Of a stretch of DNA of 64,000 bases, positions 8,818-17,800 are shown piece after piece. The DNA is taken from positions 1-64,000 of the forward strand of contig CATIRS010000042.1 of assembly GCA_949529985.1 (NCBI GenBank), written 5' to 3'. The stretch's first letter is position 1. Every line of letters begins with the position of its first letter. The stretch comes from Owenweeksia sp. TMED14. GTDB taxonomy: Bacteria; Bacteroidota; Bacteroidia; Flavobacteriales; Schleiferiaceae. Under the pieces are notes generated by a model. It had not been told where the DNA came from, did no database searches, and worked only from the letters and a program-made list of their open reading frames with translations. The position numbers and the translations under genes were made by a program.

Positions 8818-9795
8818 ATGTCAAAAGCTCCTATTTTTATTCTTGGTAGTCATAAATCAGGTACAAGTTTATTGCGTTCCCTACTTGATGGACATCCGGA
8901 GCTTTATGTGATTCCATTTGAAACTCATTTCATGGCATCATTGGGCCGTTGGATTAAGTATTCTTACCGTAAACAAGCACCTTTAAAACATGAGAACTAC
9001 GCCGATAACCTATTAAGAATAATTGAAGATTATTCAAAATCTAAGGATAGACAAACAGATGTTGTCCTTTCAGATATTATAGATCTAGACGCTGCGAAAA
9101 AATATTTAGAAAAGACAAATAAAAATCTAGAAACTCCAGAAGAGGCACTTGAGTTGTTTAGCGATATGCTTCCTGAGATAATTGCTGCAATGGGATACTC
9201 TAAAGGGAAAAGACTAGTTGAGAAGTCAGTTGAGCATGCTGAAGTAGCGATGGAATTGTATAAATGTTTTCCTGATGCTAAGTTTATTCATATTGTTAAA
9301 AATCCTTATTCAAATTTTGTTGCCTTGCGTAAATTTAAATCAAAAGACCAGGGCTACCCATTGATAAATAGAGTATTTGATTCTCTAGAAATCGGTTATT
9401 ACTTTCTCGATAAAAATGAAAGAAGTATTCCTGATTACAAGGTTATTCGCTACGAAGACTTGGCAGAGAACCCATCAATAATTGTAAAGGATATAGCAGA
9501 TTTTCTATGTATTAAATTCAACAAGGAGATGCTTCAACCTAGCCTAATAGGAAAACCCTGGAGTGGGAATAGTGCTTATGGAGAATTTAAAAGTATTAGC
9601 TCAAAATTCTTAAACAACTGGAAAGATGAAATTCACCCTTTTGAGGCTAACCTTGTCACCGACTATTTTCCCCATGTTTTGGAAAAGTATGGATACGAAA
9701 AATTATCTAAAATGAATGGATCATGGAGATCCGCAAAAGGAGAGTCTTTGGCTCGTTATATTTATAATCGTTTTTTTCGGTACTATTTAGGCTGA
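8818..9795 (+). CDS. PAPS-dependent sulfotransferase family protein
   Basis: 325-aa sulfotransferase-fold protein. The 5'-phosphosulfate binding loop is at the very N-terminus (ILGSHKSGTSLLRSLLDGHP, with the K-SGTS core at about 13-17), followed by PFETHF typical of glycan sulfotransferases. The 3'-phosphate binding region reads HIVKNPYSNFVALRKF, where the usual Arg of R-x-P is Lys. A late KVIRYEDLAENP segment is also family-typical. It should transfer sulfate from PAPS to a hydroxyl, often on a glycan or lipid; the acceptor is unknown. It is cytoplasmic as far as can be seen. The gene ends overlapping the convergent small gene at 9783 by 13 bp. A second, membrane-anchored sulfotransferase lies 2.2 kb downstream. 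Confidence 0.85.
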   Translation: MSKAPIFILGSHKSGTSLLRSLLDGHPELYVIPFETHFMASLGRWIKYSYRKQAPLKHENYADNLLRIIEDYSKSKDRQTDVVLSDIIDLDAAKKYLEKTNKNLETPEEALELFSDMLPEIIAAMGYSKGKRLVEKSVEHAEVAMELYKCFPDAKFIHIVKNPYSNFVALRKFKSKDQGYPLINRVFDSLEIGYYFLDKNERSIPDYKVIRYEDLAENPSIIVKDIADFLCIKFNKEMLQPSLIGKPWSGNSAYGEFKSISSKFLNNWKDEIHPFEANLVTDYFPHVLEKYGYEKLSKMNGSWRSAKGESLARYIYNRFFRYYLG

Positions 9796-10151
9796 TTCTG
9801 TTGGTCTCTTTTTATTAATTTCTCTTTGAGTTCTGTAACTTCATTTTGAGCTTTATTCAATTGTGATTGTAACGATAGATGACTTTCTTGCAGGTCATCA
9901 CCTCGGCGTCTCTCTTTCTTTATTTCGGCAATTAATTTTTCGAGTTTTTGGTCTCTAGAGAAAATCTGTTTTTGATCGTTGCTCTGAACCCAAAAGCTAT
10001 AACCGGCATAGCATACTATGCCTGCAATTGCGGCAAGTCGAAAATTGTCTTGCATACTTTTCATGGATTCGATGAAAATAGATGCTACATATCCTATTAA
10101 AAGAATAGCCCCTAGTCCAAGTATTAGCCGTTCGATGGTGTTGGTGTTCAT
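9783..10151 (-). CDS. Small membrane protein with two TM helices and a coiled coil
   Basis: 122 aa, no recognised family. Two hydrophobic segments (about 8-27 and 38-55) are joined by a short loop; the C-terminal half (about 60-122) is highly charged with heptad-like Leu/Ile spacing (LEKLIAEIKKERRRGDDLQ and on), a likely cytoplasmic coiled coil. This shape suggests a scaffold or septum/envelope-associated protein, but no function can be assigned. It is convergent with the sulfotransferase gene and overlaps its last 13 bp. A poor -7 match (TACTTTCA) lies about 20 nt upstream. Confidence 0.6.
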   Translation of the reverse strand: MNTNTIERLILGLGAILLIGYVASIFIESMKSMQDNFRLAAIAGIVCYAGYSFWVQSNDQKQIFSRDQKLEKLIAEIKKERRRGDDLQESHLSLQSQLNKAQNEVTELKEKLIKRDQQNQPK

Positions 10152-10234
10152 AGTTTTTATTTAATTGACCATGAAAGTAATGATTTTGTAATGGAACTAT
10201 TTGTAGATTTCCGAACTAAGAAAAATAGATATAA

Positions 10235-11563
10235 ATGAAAAATGTTCAAAAATGGTCTTTGGTAGTTGCTCTAGCTGGCTTTTTATTTGGATTCGACACT
10301 GTTGTAATATCAGGGGCTAACGACCCTATTCGTGAGCTATGGAATACATCATCATGGTTTCATGGCACTTTTATCATGTCGATGGCTCTTTGGGGGACTG
10401 TCATGGGCTCTTTATTCGGTGGTAAGTTTATTGATAATTGTGGGCGCAAGCCAATCTTATTTTTTATAGGGTTATTGTATCTCTTTTCTGCTATTGGTAG
10501 TGCGTTGGCATGGGACCCATATTCTTTTAGTTTTTTCCGATTTATCGGAGGAATAGGGGTTGGGGCTTCTTCCGTAGCCGCTCCTGCATATATTTCTGAA
10601 ATATCCTCCTCAAAAAACAGAGGTCGTCTAGTTGCTTTATATCAGTTTAATATTGTGTTTGGTATTCTTTTGGCATTTTTATCTAATTATTTTCTCAATG
10701 GTTTTTCAGGAACAATGGACTGGCGATATATGTTGGGAATAGAATCCATACCAGCAATTCTATATACCATTTTAGTGATAGGTGTTCCAGAGAGTCCGAG
10801 GTGGCTAGCTGTAAAAAAAGGAAACATGGAAGAAGCCAGCAATGTCTTGTCAAGGTTAATGGATAAAAATCAGGTGTCACATACTATTAAATCCATTCAA
10901 CTAGAAATAAATTCGGGGACTGACATCTCAAGTAAATCGTTCTTTAATAAGAAATTTAGGTTTCCAATAGTTTTGGCTTTTCTACTGGCGATGTTCAATC
11001 AACTATCGGGCATCAATTTTATACTTTACTATGCTCCATCAATACTCGAAAATGCTGGTTTCGCTACATCCGATTCACTTTTGAGCTCCGTATCTATTGG
11101 AGGTGTGAATTTGCTATTCACATTTGTTGGCCTTTATTTTATTGATCGAGCGGGAAGGAGGCGTTTGATGTATTTGGGATCATTGGGTTATATTATCTCG
11201 TTAACCCTTGTTGCGTATGGCTTTTATAGCGATGCTTCTCCGTTTTTTAACTTGGGTTTTATTTTACTTTTCATAGCGTCGCACGCTGTGGGCCAAGGAT
11301 CGGTAATATGGGTATTTATTTCGGAAATATTTCCGAATTCGGTTCGAGGAGTTGGTCAATCGTGGGGTACAGGGACTCATTGGGTTTTCGCCGCACTGAT
11401 TACACTTGTAGGTCCAGTTCTTTTAGACTCGTTTCCTCAAGGTTATCAGATATTTTTATTCTTTGCCGTATGTATGGTCTTCCAATTGCTATTTACCCAT
11501 TTTATGATGCCAGAGACGAAGGGAAAGAGCTTAGAAGAGTTGAAATCATTACTAGAGAAATGA
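10235..11563 (+). CDS. Sugar porter family MFS transporter
   Basis: 442-aa, twelve-helix major facilitator of the sugar porter (XylE/GLUT-like) family, which imports monosaccharides by proton symport or facilitated diffusion across the inner membrane. Family signatures are present in order: GFLFGFDTVVISG in TM1, D-x-x-GRKP after TM2, RFIGGIGVGASS in TM4, PESPRWL after TM6, NQLSGINFILYYAP in TM7, DRAGRRRL after TM8, and PETKGKSLEEL at the C-terminus. The QLSGIN segment holds residues that contact sugar in characterised members. The substrate cannot be told from sequence. It stands alone between two convergent small-membrane-protein genes, with no kinase or isomerase next to it. Confidence 0.92.
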   Translation: MKNVQKWSLVVALAGFLFGFDTVVISGANDPIRELWNTSSWFHGTFIMSMALWGTVMGSLFGGKFIDNCGRKPILFFIGLLYLFSAIGSALAWDPYSFSFFRFIGGIGVGASSVAAPAYISEISSSKNRGRLVALYQFNIVFGILLAFLSNYFLNGFSGTMDWRYMLGIESIPAILYTILVIGVPESPRWLAVKKGNMEEASNVLSRLMDKNQVSHTIKSIQLEINSGTDISSKSFFNKKFRFPIVLAFLLAMFNQLSGINFILYYAPSILENAGFATSDSLLSSVSIGGVNLLFTFVGLYFIDRAGRRRLMYLGSLGYIISLTLVAYGFYSDASPFFNLGFILLFIASHAVGQGSVIWVFISEIFPNSVRGVGQSWGTGTHWVFAALITLVGPVLLDSFPQGYQIFLFFAVCMVFQLLFTHFMMPETKGKSLEELKSLLEK

Positions 11564-11579
11564 TTTAGTAAATAGTCTG

Positions 11580-11873
11580 CTAATCTTCGATGACTTCGGC
11601 TTCCCCTAAATCCTCGTCTTGAGGAGGATTATTTCCTTGAAACTGATTGTTGACTTGTCCCATTTTTTTCTTTAAAAATCTAGTGAATACCCAAAACCCG
11701 ATAAGCATGAAAACATTTAAACTTGCATAAATCCAAAATATAACTTTTACGAAAGGGAAGTCCTCTTTTATGAAGTATGTTGCAAAAGCAAAAATTGCTA
11801 TCTTGATTAAGACATTGGGTATTCTATTTTTCAAATTGAAACCTTTATTAAATCCCAAACTATTTTGTATCAT
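11580..11873 (-). CDS. Small two-helix membrane protein with acidic tail
   Basis: 97 aa. Two hydrophobic helices (about 21-36 and 43-63) are followed by a basic patch (RFLKKKMGQ) and a Gln/Asn-rich, then acidic tail ending EDLGEAEVIED. The basic-in positioning suggests both termini face the cytoplasm. No family is recognised. The gene is supported by an exact -7 box (TATATTTG) 4 nt before its ATG. It ends 16 bp from the convergent sugar porter gene. Confidence 0.6.
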   Translation of the reverse strand: MIQNSLGFNKGFNLKNRIPNVLIKIAIFAFATYFIKEDFPFVKVIFWIYASLNVFMLIGFWVFTRFLKKKMGQVNNQFQGNNPPQDEDLGEAEVIED

Positions 11874-11877
11874 GCTA

Positions 11878-11885
11878 CAAATATA
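11878..11885 (-). promoter_or_regulatory. -7 promoter box (TATATTTG)
   Basis: Exact TAnnTTTG match on the minus strand, separated from the ATG at 11873 by only 4 nt. It predicts transcription starting at or next to the start codon. Confidence 0.55.
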
Positions 11886-11973
11886 TTTAATGGAGAATGA
11901 AAACCCTTAAATGTAAATTATAGATTGCTATAATTGCAATAACTATCCAGCGATATTTGATCTCAAATTGTAA

Positions 11974-13329
11974 TTATTGAAACTGTCGGTTTTTTAATTT
12001 CGAATAAATGCTATTGGCTTTATCAAGAAGTTCCGCGGACTTTCTGCCGTTTAGATCAGAGCTTTTTTCATAGGATTGATAGTTTTTTTTTCTAGCGCTT
12101 TGAAACTTGACTAATACTTTATCCAGGATCATATTGGGATTCATACAGTAAGTTTCATAACAGATATAATACATATTCTTGTCTGTAATATTAGAAGCGT
12201 AACTATAATAATTTATCCAAGATTTGAGCCAAAAGTCTAAGCTTTCTTTATCCCCATCTGGAATATTTTGGCCAAAATTAAATGGCTTAATATTTTCTCC
12301 AAATTCATGATGCCCGAGCCAGTTCATGTATTCTAAAACAAAAGGATCTATTGCTTGCTGATTTGAAAATTTCTTATGCATTCTTAGCAAAGATGCTGCA
12401 TGAGATAAAGGATCTCTGAATAGTACTATAAAAATAAAATCCTCATTAAACTTTCGGATTGAACGGTATCGTAATAACATATTGTTATTTTTCGATAAAT
12501 AAAATTTGTTTGATTTGTTGAAGATGAGTTTTTGATAGTTCAAGTATAAATTATAATCTTTTTTGGAAATGGAATGCTCATTAAGAGTCTTTTTTTCTAT
12601 GAAAGAGTCACTCGTGATGGCTTTAAAAAAGTACTCCTCCAAAGCCTCATTAGATTCTAAATTAATTAGTATGCCATCTTTGTGGCTCCTTTCGGCGCTA
12701 TTTTCCGTTCCAGGACGATATAGTTTTTTCCAGGATCTTGGACTAAGTAGAAAAGGCATATTTGAATAGGAGAGTGAAGCAAATGAGCCACTCTCAAATA
12801 TTGCATTCATTAAACTGGTAGTTCCGGAACGCGCCAAACCACTCACCACTAAAAATTTATCCTTATTCTTGAGCTGAACAGATTGTTTTTTTATTTCTCT
12901 CTTAAGAAGCTTAAGCCCTAAACTAGGGTGGTCTAAAACTAGTCGATGGAAGAGTTTGCTAATCTCATTATAGGATCTGTTAGAGTGAATTGGTATTAAA
13001 AATGGAACGGTTGCGCCAATGGAGAATCCTACGATTCCATAAATGCTGCCCAATTCTTCGACTTTGAATAAGTCTCTAAGGACAAGGCTCCAGAGGATTA
13101 AGACTCCAGACGAGATACTCAAAAGCACCAAGGACTTTAACAGGGTAATAATTAAATTCTTCGTTCCAAGTTCTATGCGTGGTAATTTTTGATCTTCACT
13201 TTCGTCCCTGATGATTATGTCTAACAGCCCGACACTTTGCCTTGCTAAATCATAAAACACAAACCTGTAATACCGTAGAAAAGAAAAAGTAAGAAATCCA
13301 CCTAGTCCAAGAATACAAGACTCGAGCAT
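11974..13329 (-). CDS. Membrane-anchored sulfotransferase
   Basis: 451-aa protein with an N-terminal membrane region and a C-terminal sulfotransferase domain. Hydrophobic stretches lie at about 5-20, 58-84 and 95-114. The catalytic domain begins near 158 with the PAPS-binding loop GLARSGTTSLMNAIF (164-178); the 3'-phosphate site appears as LFRDPLSHAASLLRMH. Soluble relatives lack the three-helix anchor, so this enzyme probably works at the cytoplasmic face of the inner membrane on a lipid-linked or exported glycan; that is inference. It is the last gene of a tight operon, starting 3 bp after the stop of the 45-aa microprotein gene, which in turn follows an ASST-like gene by 1 bp. Confidence 0.82.
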   Translation of the reverse strand: MLESCILGLGGFLTFSFLRYYRFVFYDLARQSVGLLDIIIRDESEDQKLPRIELGTKNLIITLLKSLVLLSISSGVLILWSLVLRDLFKVEELGSIYGIVGFSIGATVPFLIPIHSNRSYNEISKLFHRLVLDHPSLGLKLLKREIKKQSVQLKNKDKFLVVSGLARSGTTSLMNAIFESGSFASLSYSNMPFLLSPRSWKKLYRPGTENSAERSHKDGILINLESNEALEEYFFKAITSDSFIEKKTLNEHSISKKDYNLYLNYQKLIFNKSNKFYLSKNNNMLLRYRSIRKFNEDFIFIVLFRDPLSHAASLLRMHKKFSNQQAIDPFVLEYMNWLGHHEFGENIKPFNFGQNIPDGDKESLDFWLKSWINYYSYASNITDKNMYYICYETYCMNPNMILDKVLVKFQSARKKNYQSYEKSSDLNGRKSAELLDKANSIYSKLKNRQFQ

Positions 13330-13332
13330 TGG

Positions 13333-13470
13333 TTATTTTTTAAGAAAGCGTTTTGCTTTAAGGTATACGATATAACCCAAAGAGAATAAAACTATTGCAC
13401 CAATTAGAAATACAAGAATGACACTGCCTATTCCCAGACCTGGACCAATATATAATAGTTGTGATATCAT
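13333..13470 (-). CDS. 45-aa single-pass membrane microprotein with IGPG motif
   Basis: A short frame from ATG 13470 to TAA 13333, below common gene-caller length limits. It encodes MISQLLYIGPGLGIGS, then a long hydrophobic helix (about 14-36), then a basic tail ending KAKRFLKK. The start lies 1 bp after the TGA of the ASST-like gene and the stop lies 3 bp before the ATG of the membrane sulfotransferase, which is the spacing of a translated operon member. Small proteins with a YIGPG head, one helix and a basic tail occur near alkaline-phosphatase-like and sulfotransferase-like genes in other bacteria; this comes from memory and was not searched. Role unknown: perhaps a membrane partner of one of its neighbours. 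Confidence 0.7.
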   Translation of the reverse strand: MISQLLYIGPGLGIGSVILVFLIGAIVLFSLGYIVYLKAKRFLKK

Positions 13471-13471
13471 G

Positions 13472-14752
13472 TCAATTCTTAATTATACGTGTCCAATTTG
13501 GTAGATGATGGTGTCCTTCATACTGAGACTTTAGTACATTTTTGTAAATAACCTCATCATTTTTAAGAACCCATAACAAACCACTATTTTGCTCTTCTAT
13601 AAAAAATGTCTCATCTCCTAATTTTTCTGATAGACCCTCGGTAAAAGTATAGATTTCATTGGCCTCCATAGAGTTTTTTTGTTCGGTGCTAAAAGAATGA
13701 TCATCTAGATGGTACAGCACTATTTCAGAATAGAAAGGCCCTAATCGCAATGGTGATGAAGTCTTTGTCCATTCTGTAGCCTCATTTTGCCATTTTGTAT
13801 GCGTGTTATTGTTGAAAATACTAATGGTACTGTCATTAATAATGTCAATATCGTGCTGGGATTGAAAGGGCCCCTCAATTATATTAATTATTTTATTGCC
13901 TAAGGGTCGGTAATGGAAAATTGTTGAGATATTCTTACAACTGATAAATAAATCACCTTTTTGAAAATAGTAACTAGATTTTAACACTGGTTGAATATCG
14001 TTTATATGCAGTGGGTCGGATGATTTTGAAGCTTTTAATAATATATTTTCTAGATTATTATCCTTGAGTATTCTGCTCAATGATCTGTGAAATACTATTG
14101 ATCCATTGTCAAAGTCTAAACATGTTATAGCGTTATCAATGAATCCAACCTTTCGACCATCAATGATGACTTGAGCATCGTATTTGGGTTCCTTGATATT
14201 AAGTGTTGGATAAGTGCAAAGCCAAATGTTATTATTATTATCTCTGTTTAAAGAGTGATGGGAGATTATTTTAGGTTGATCCCATATTTTTTCACTGTCT
14301 TTATTTATACGGAAAATTCCCGGAACCCCAATTGATGCATATACTATCGATTGATCTGGGTACAATAACGGGTGTATAATTCTACGATGAGAGTTGTCGA
14401 AGCCATCTATTTCCCAAGTGTGTATTGAAGAATCACTCTGCAGGTTCCGTAATTCAACTGTTCTTGCATTACTTGATTTAGAATAAGTAAATAGAGCAAA
14501 GAGATCATCTTCTAATTTGTTTATTGGTATAAATTTTGGTGGGGTAACAAGGAATGTTTCAGGCAGCTCCTGAATATATTTGACAGTTTCGGAGAATTTA
14601 TCGGGAAAAGAACTCCATTCTATTAAAATATTATCTATTTTTTTGCCTAGAATCTGATCATTCATAGTGGCGCCTTTAATCAGCCAAGCAAAAGCTGATA
14701 AGAATGTCATTATTAGAATGGCAGAGGAAAAGTAGAGCAGGGTTTTGTTCAC
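13472..14752 (-). CDS. Arylsulfotransferase (ASST)-like beta-propeller protein
   Basis: About 426 aa from a GTG at 14752; an in-frame TTG at 14770 is possible but lies inside a -7 box. No ATG exists upstream before a stop. An N-terminal signal anchor (LLYFSSAILIMTFLSAFAW) precedes a beta-propeller with the marks of the ASST-like family: paired histidines in SHHSLNRDNNNNIW (His165-His166), D-P-LHIND with His249, and QHDIDIINDSTISIFNNN with His300. In the characterised E. coli ASST, histidines of these motifs carry out PAPS-independent sulfate transfer between phenols; the family also includes proteins of unproven activity. It should act in the periplasm. First gene of an operon with the 45-aa microprotein and a PAPS-type sulfotransferase. 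Confidence 0.75.
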   Translation of the reverse strand: MNKTLLYFSSAILIMTFLSAFAWLIKGATMNDQILGKKIDNILIEWSSFPDKFSETVKYIQELPETFLVTPPKFIPINKLEDDLFALFTYSKSSNARTVELRNLQSDSSIHTWEIDGFDNSHRRIIHPLLYPDQSIVYASIGVPGIFRINKDSEKIWDQPKIISHHSLNRDNNNNIWLCTYPTLNIKEPKYDAQVIIDGRKVGFIDNAITCLDFDNGSIVFHRSLSRILKDNNLENILLKASKSSDPLHINDIQPVLKSSYYFQKGDLFISCKNISTIFHYRPLGNKIINIIEGPFQSQHDIDIINDSTISIFNNNTHTKWQNEATEWTKTSSPLRLGPFYSEIVLYHLDDHSFSTEQKNSMEANEIYTFTEGLSEKLGDETFFIEEQNSGLLWVLKNDEVIYKNVLKSQYEGHHHLPNWTRIIKN

Positions 14753-14767
14753 AGAATTAATTCTATT

Positions 14768-14775
14768 CAAATTTA
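14768..14775 (-). promoter_or_regulatory. -7 promoter box (TAAATTTG) of the sulfotransferase operon
   Basis: Minus strand TAAATTTG matches TAnnTTTG exactly. Its last three bases are the TTG that would be an alternative start of the ASST-like gene, so that TTG is more likely promoter than start codon. The GTG at 14752 is 15 nt downstream. Confidence 0.5.
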
Positions 14776-14805
14776 GGACTCGATAGGACGATTACGACTT
14801 TAATT

Positions 14806-14838
14806 AAAGAGCCCCCATTTATGATTTGGGGGCTCTTT
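14806..14838 (-). terminator. Terminator after the 1355-aa surface protein gene
   Basis: A perfect 12-bp stem, AAAGAGCCCCCA (14806-14817) with TGGGGGCTCTTT (14827-14838), closes a 9-nt loop. It lies 21 bp beyond the stop of the minus-strand gene ending at 14860 and separates it from the sulfotransferase operon. The T tract on the minus strand is short. Confidence 0.75.
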
Positions 14839-14859
14839 TAAAAATATTAAAAATATGTA

Positions 14860-17800
14860 TTACTTAATTTCAATTCTTGCAAATATGGTTTTGTCTTTTT
14901 CAGTAATTGATGCATTGTAAATCCCTGGGCTCACATTTAAATCTAGATTTTTTTGAGTCTGACCAGCGGCCCATAGCCCTTCAAAAACTATTTTACCATC
15001 AATTGAGTAAATTGAAAGCATAGCATCATTATTACAAATACTTCGAGTCATTGTGAATTCACCTCGGTTTGGATTTGGAATAACTTTCAAGAAAAAATCA
15101 ATATTCTTTTCATCAAATCCAATTCCTGAAATAGTAAAGCATGAAGATGTGTCCGAACAAGAGTTCTGCGTGACAATCACTGCGTATGATCCGTTTGCTG
15201 TTGGGGTGTATGCAGAGTTCATTTGTCCTGGGATAATTGTCATGGTACTACAATCCATCCAAAAGAATGTTGCTGAACTTGCCTGCGCAGTCAAAGTTGT
15301 TCCAGTTTGAACCACAGAAGTATTGACACTTTGTATTGTTAGATTTAATGTAACAACAGAATCACAACCATTGCTTCCTGTTAACGTATGGGTAGGACTA
15401 GATGTGGATGTTGTATACGTAATTCCGTCTATCCACTGGTGAATAAGACATGCTGTTATATTATCTGTTCCAGTAGTTGTCTGGTTACTTATTGATAAAT
15501 TCAGCGTAATCACAGAATCGCAACCGTGAATATTGGTGAGGGAAACAGTGGGTGTAGATGTTGAAGAAGAATAGGTCACCCCGTCTATCCATGTATAGCT
15601 TCCGCACGCATTGACAGTTTCTGTGACCGTACTTGGCTGGTTGATGATCAGGTTCAAAGTCAATACAGAGTCACAACCATTTGCCTTAGTTAATGCATAT
15701 TGAGGAGAGGATGTGCTCGAGGTATATGTAATCCCATCGATCCATGTGTAAGCCGAGGAGCATGTGTCCACAACTTGGGTGACATAGGAAGCGCAATTAT
15801 TAACTCCCGTTACGGAAATATTGTCTAAAAAGAAGTTATTACCGTAACCATTAACTGAAACGAATTTAATTTTCATCCCACTTGCTCCAGAGTAATTGTC
15901 TAAACTGATTGTAGGACATGAAGCAAATGATGAATTCGTGCACCAATCTGATGAAGATACTGGAGACCAGTTGCTGCTAGTATAAATACCTGTCCTCCAG
16001 TTTTGAGCTCCTCCATCACCAAATTCTGCCACGAGGCTCCAGGACTGTCCACAGTCTGAAGAAGCATATATTTTTAAGGAGTCTTTATAACTCGCATTAT
16101 ATCCTCGGTAAGCGTATTCAAAGTCTAGCTCTACAAGAGTATCTCCCACAAAGTTTAGCACTGGTGATATTAATTCATCTTTTTGGCCTACCGAGTTATA
16201 TGAAAAATGATTTATTCTCACGGCTTTGTCGCCAGGAGTATTTCCTGCAACACTAACCTGTTCCCAAGTAACGGAATTATCAGGGTTGTTAATGGACCAT
16301 TTTGCATATCCAGATTCAAAATCTTCATTGAATGGCAATGATTGGCCTCCAATTTCGAGAGCATTTACATATGTTGAATCACTTGAGCCATATTGATTGG
16401 TGATCGATAGTTTCACCGAATACGTACCTCCACTATTAAAAATCAAATATGGTGATTGACTTGAATCCGTAGTCCCATTAATATAAGTGGCATTACTTGG
16501 CGTTATGTCCCAATTCCATGAAGTCGGTGAGCCGCTACTTTGGTCTATCAGTTGAACCGTATCTGTTAAATTACAAGTATTGCTTGGTTCTATTGTGAAT
16601 TGAACAGCTGGAGGATTAGGCGTCGAGTTGTATGTTGGGCTTTGCCATACACCGCGTCCATAAGTTCCTATTCTTAGGATATTATTAGTCGACATTAATT
16701 CGATATCATTAATAATTACGTTCGGAAGATTTTCATTAAAAGAGACCCATCCAGAGGTGCTGGCATCGCGAAAAAATACTCCAATATCCGTACCTACATA
16801 TATCCCATTTGAAGCACCATCCTCAAATTGAATACATTGAGCAGGAACGCTAGGAAGACCACTTGAGATATTAGTCCAGGAAGTTCCGGCATTTGTTGAT
16901 TCAAAAACTTTATTGGAGTTATTGTAACCAGAGCAAGATATTACGATATGGTTGGGGTCAGTTTCATCAATATCAACACCCAGAATATTATATTGGGGGG
17001 AGAGATTGCCATTATTGGATTTGTCATTCCATGAGCTTCCACCATTTGTAGAAAGAAATATTCGTCTATCGATTAAGGCATATATATAGTTGCTATTTGA
17101 GGGAGCGATTTCAAATTCGTCTACATTAGAATTTGCGTAAATATTGGTTGATGGTCCTGACCACGTAATTCCGGCGTTAGTGCTTTTCCAGATATTTTTG
17201 AAGCCTGCATAAATAGTATTAGAAGTCGTCGGGTCACATTTGAATGGCGTAACCCAATTACCAGTACCAGAAGGACTTAGGTTGCTATTGATGGAACTAA
17301 AATTACTTCCTCCATTAGTGCTCTTAAAAAATTCTCCATAATATATGGAAGCATAAAGTGTGTTATTCGTATTTGGGTCAACACCATTATCCATTCCATC
17401 TCCTCCAAAGACTCGATTCCAGTTTGTAGGTGATGTTTTCAAGTGTGTACCATTATCTTGAGATCCACCTATAATTAAGGTTGTATCTGTTTGACTCTGG
17501 CTGATCTTATAATACTGAGTGATATTCATCCCATTATTTAATGCTGTCCAAGAAGAGCCGCCATTTATAGATTTGTAAACTCCTCCATCTGTTCCTACAT
17601 AAAGCTCTGATGAATTAGGCCTAAATCCTGCATGATGGTGATCCGCATGGACATATGGTTTCCCTTGGGCTCCATACCAATGTCCATTAATTGCCCATGA
17701 TGTTCCGCCATTGGTGCTTTTCCAAATATTAACTCCCCCAACATAAATTGTATTAGAGTTCAAAGGATCAACAGCAAGCGTTAGATCGTACCACGATTGT

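Noticed and set aside
15335-15770. CRISPR-like array
   Set aside because: Repeat period is about 158 bp, within an open frame, with protein-level conservation only.
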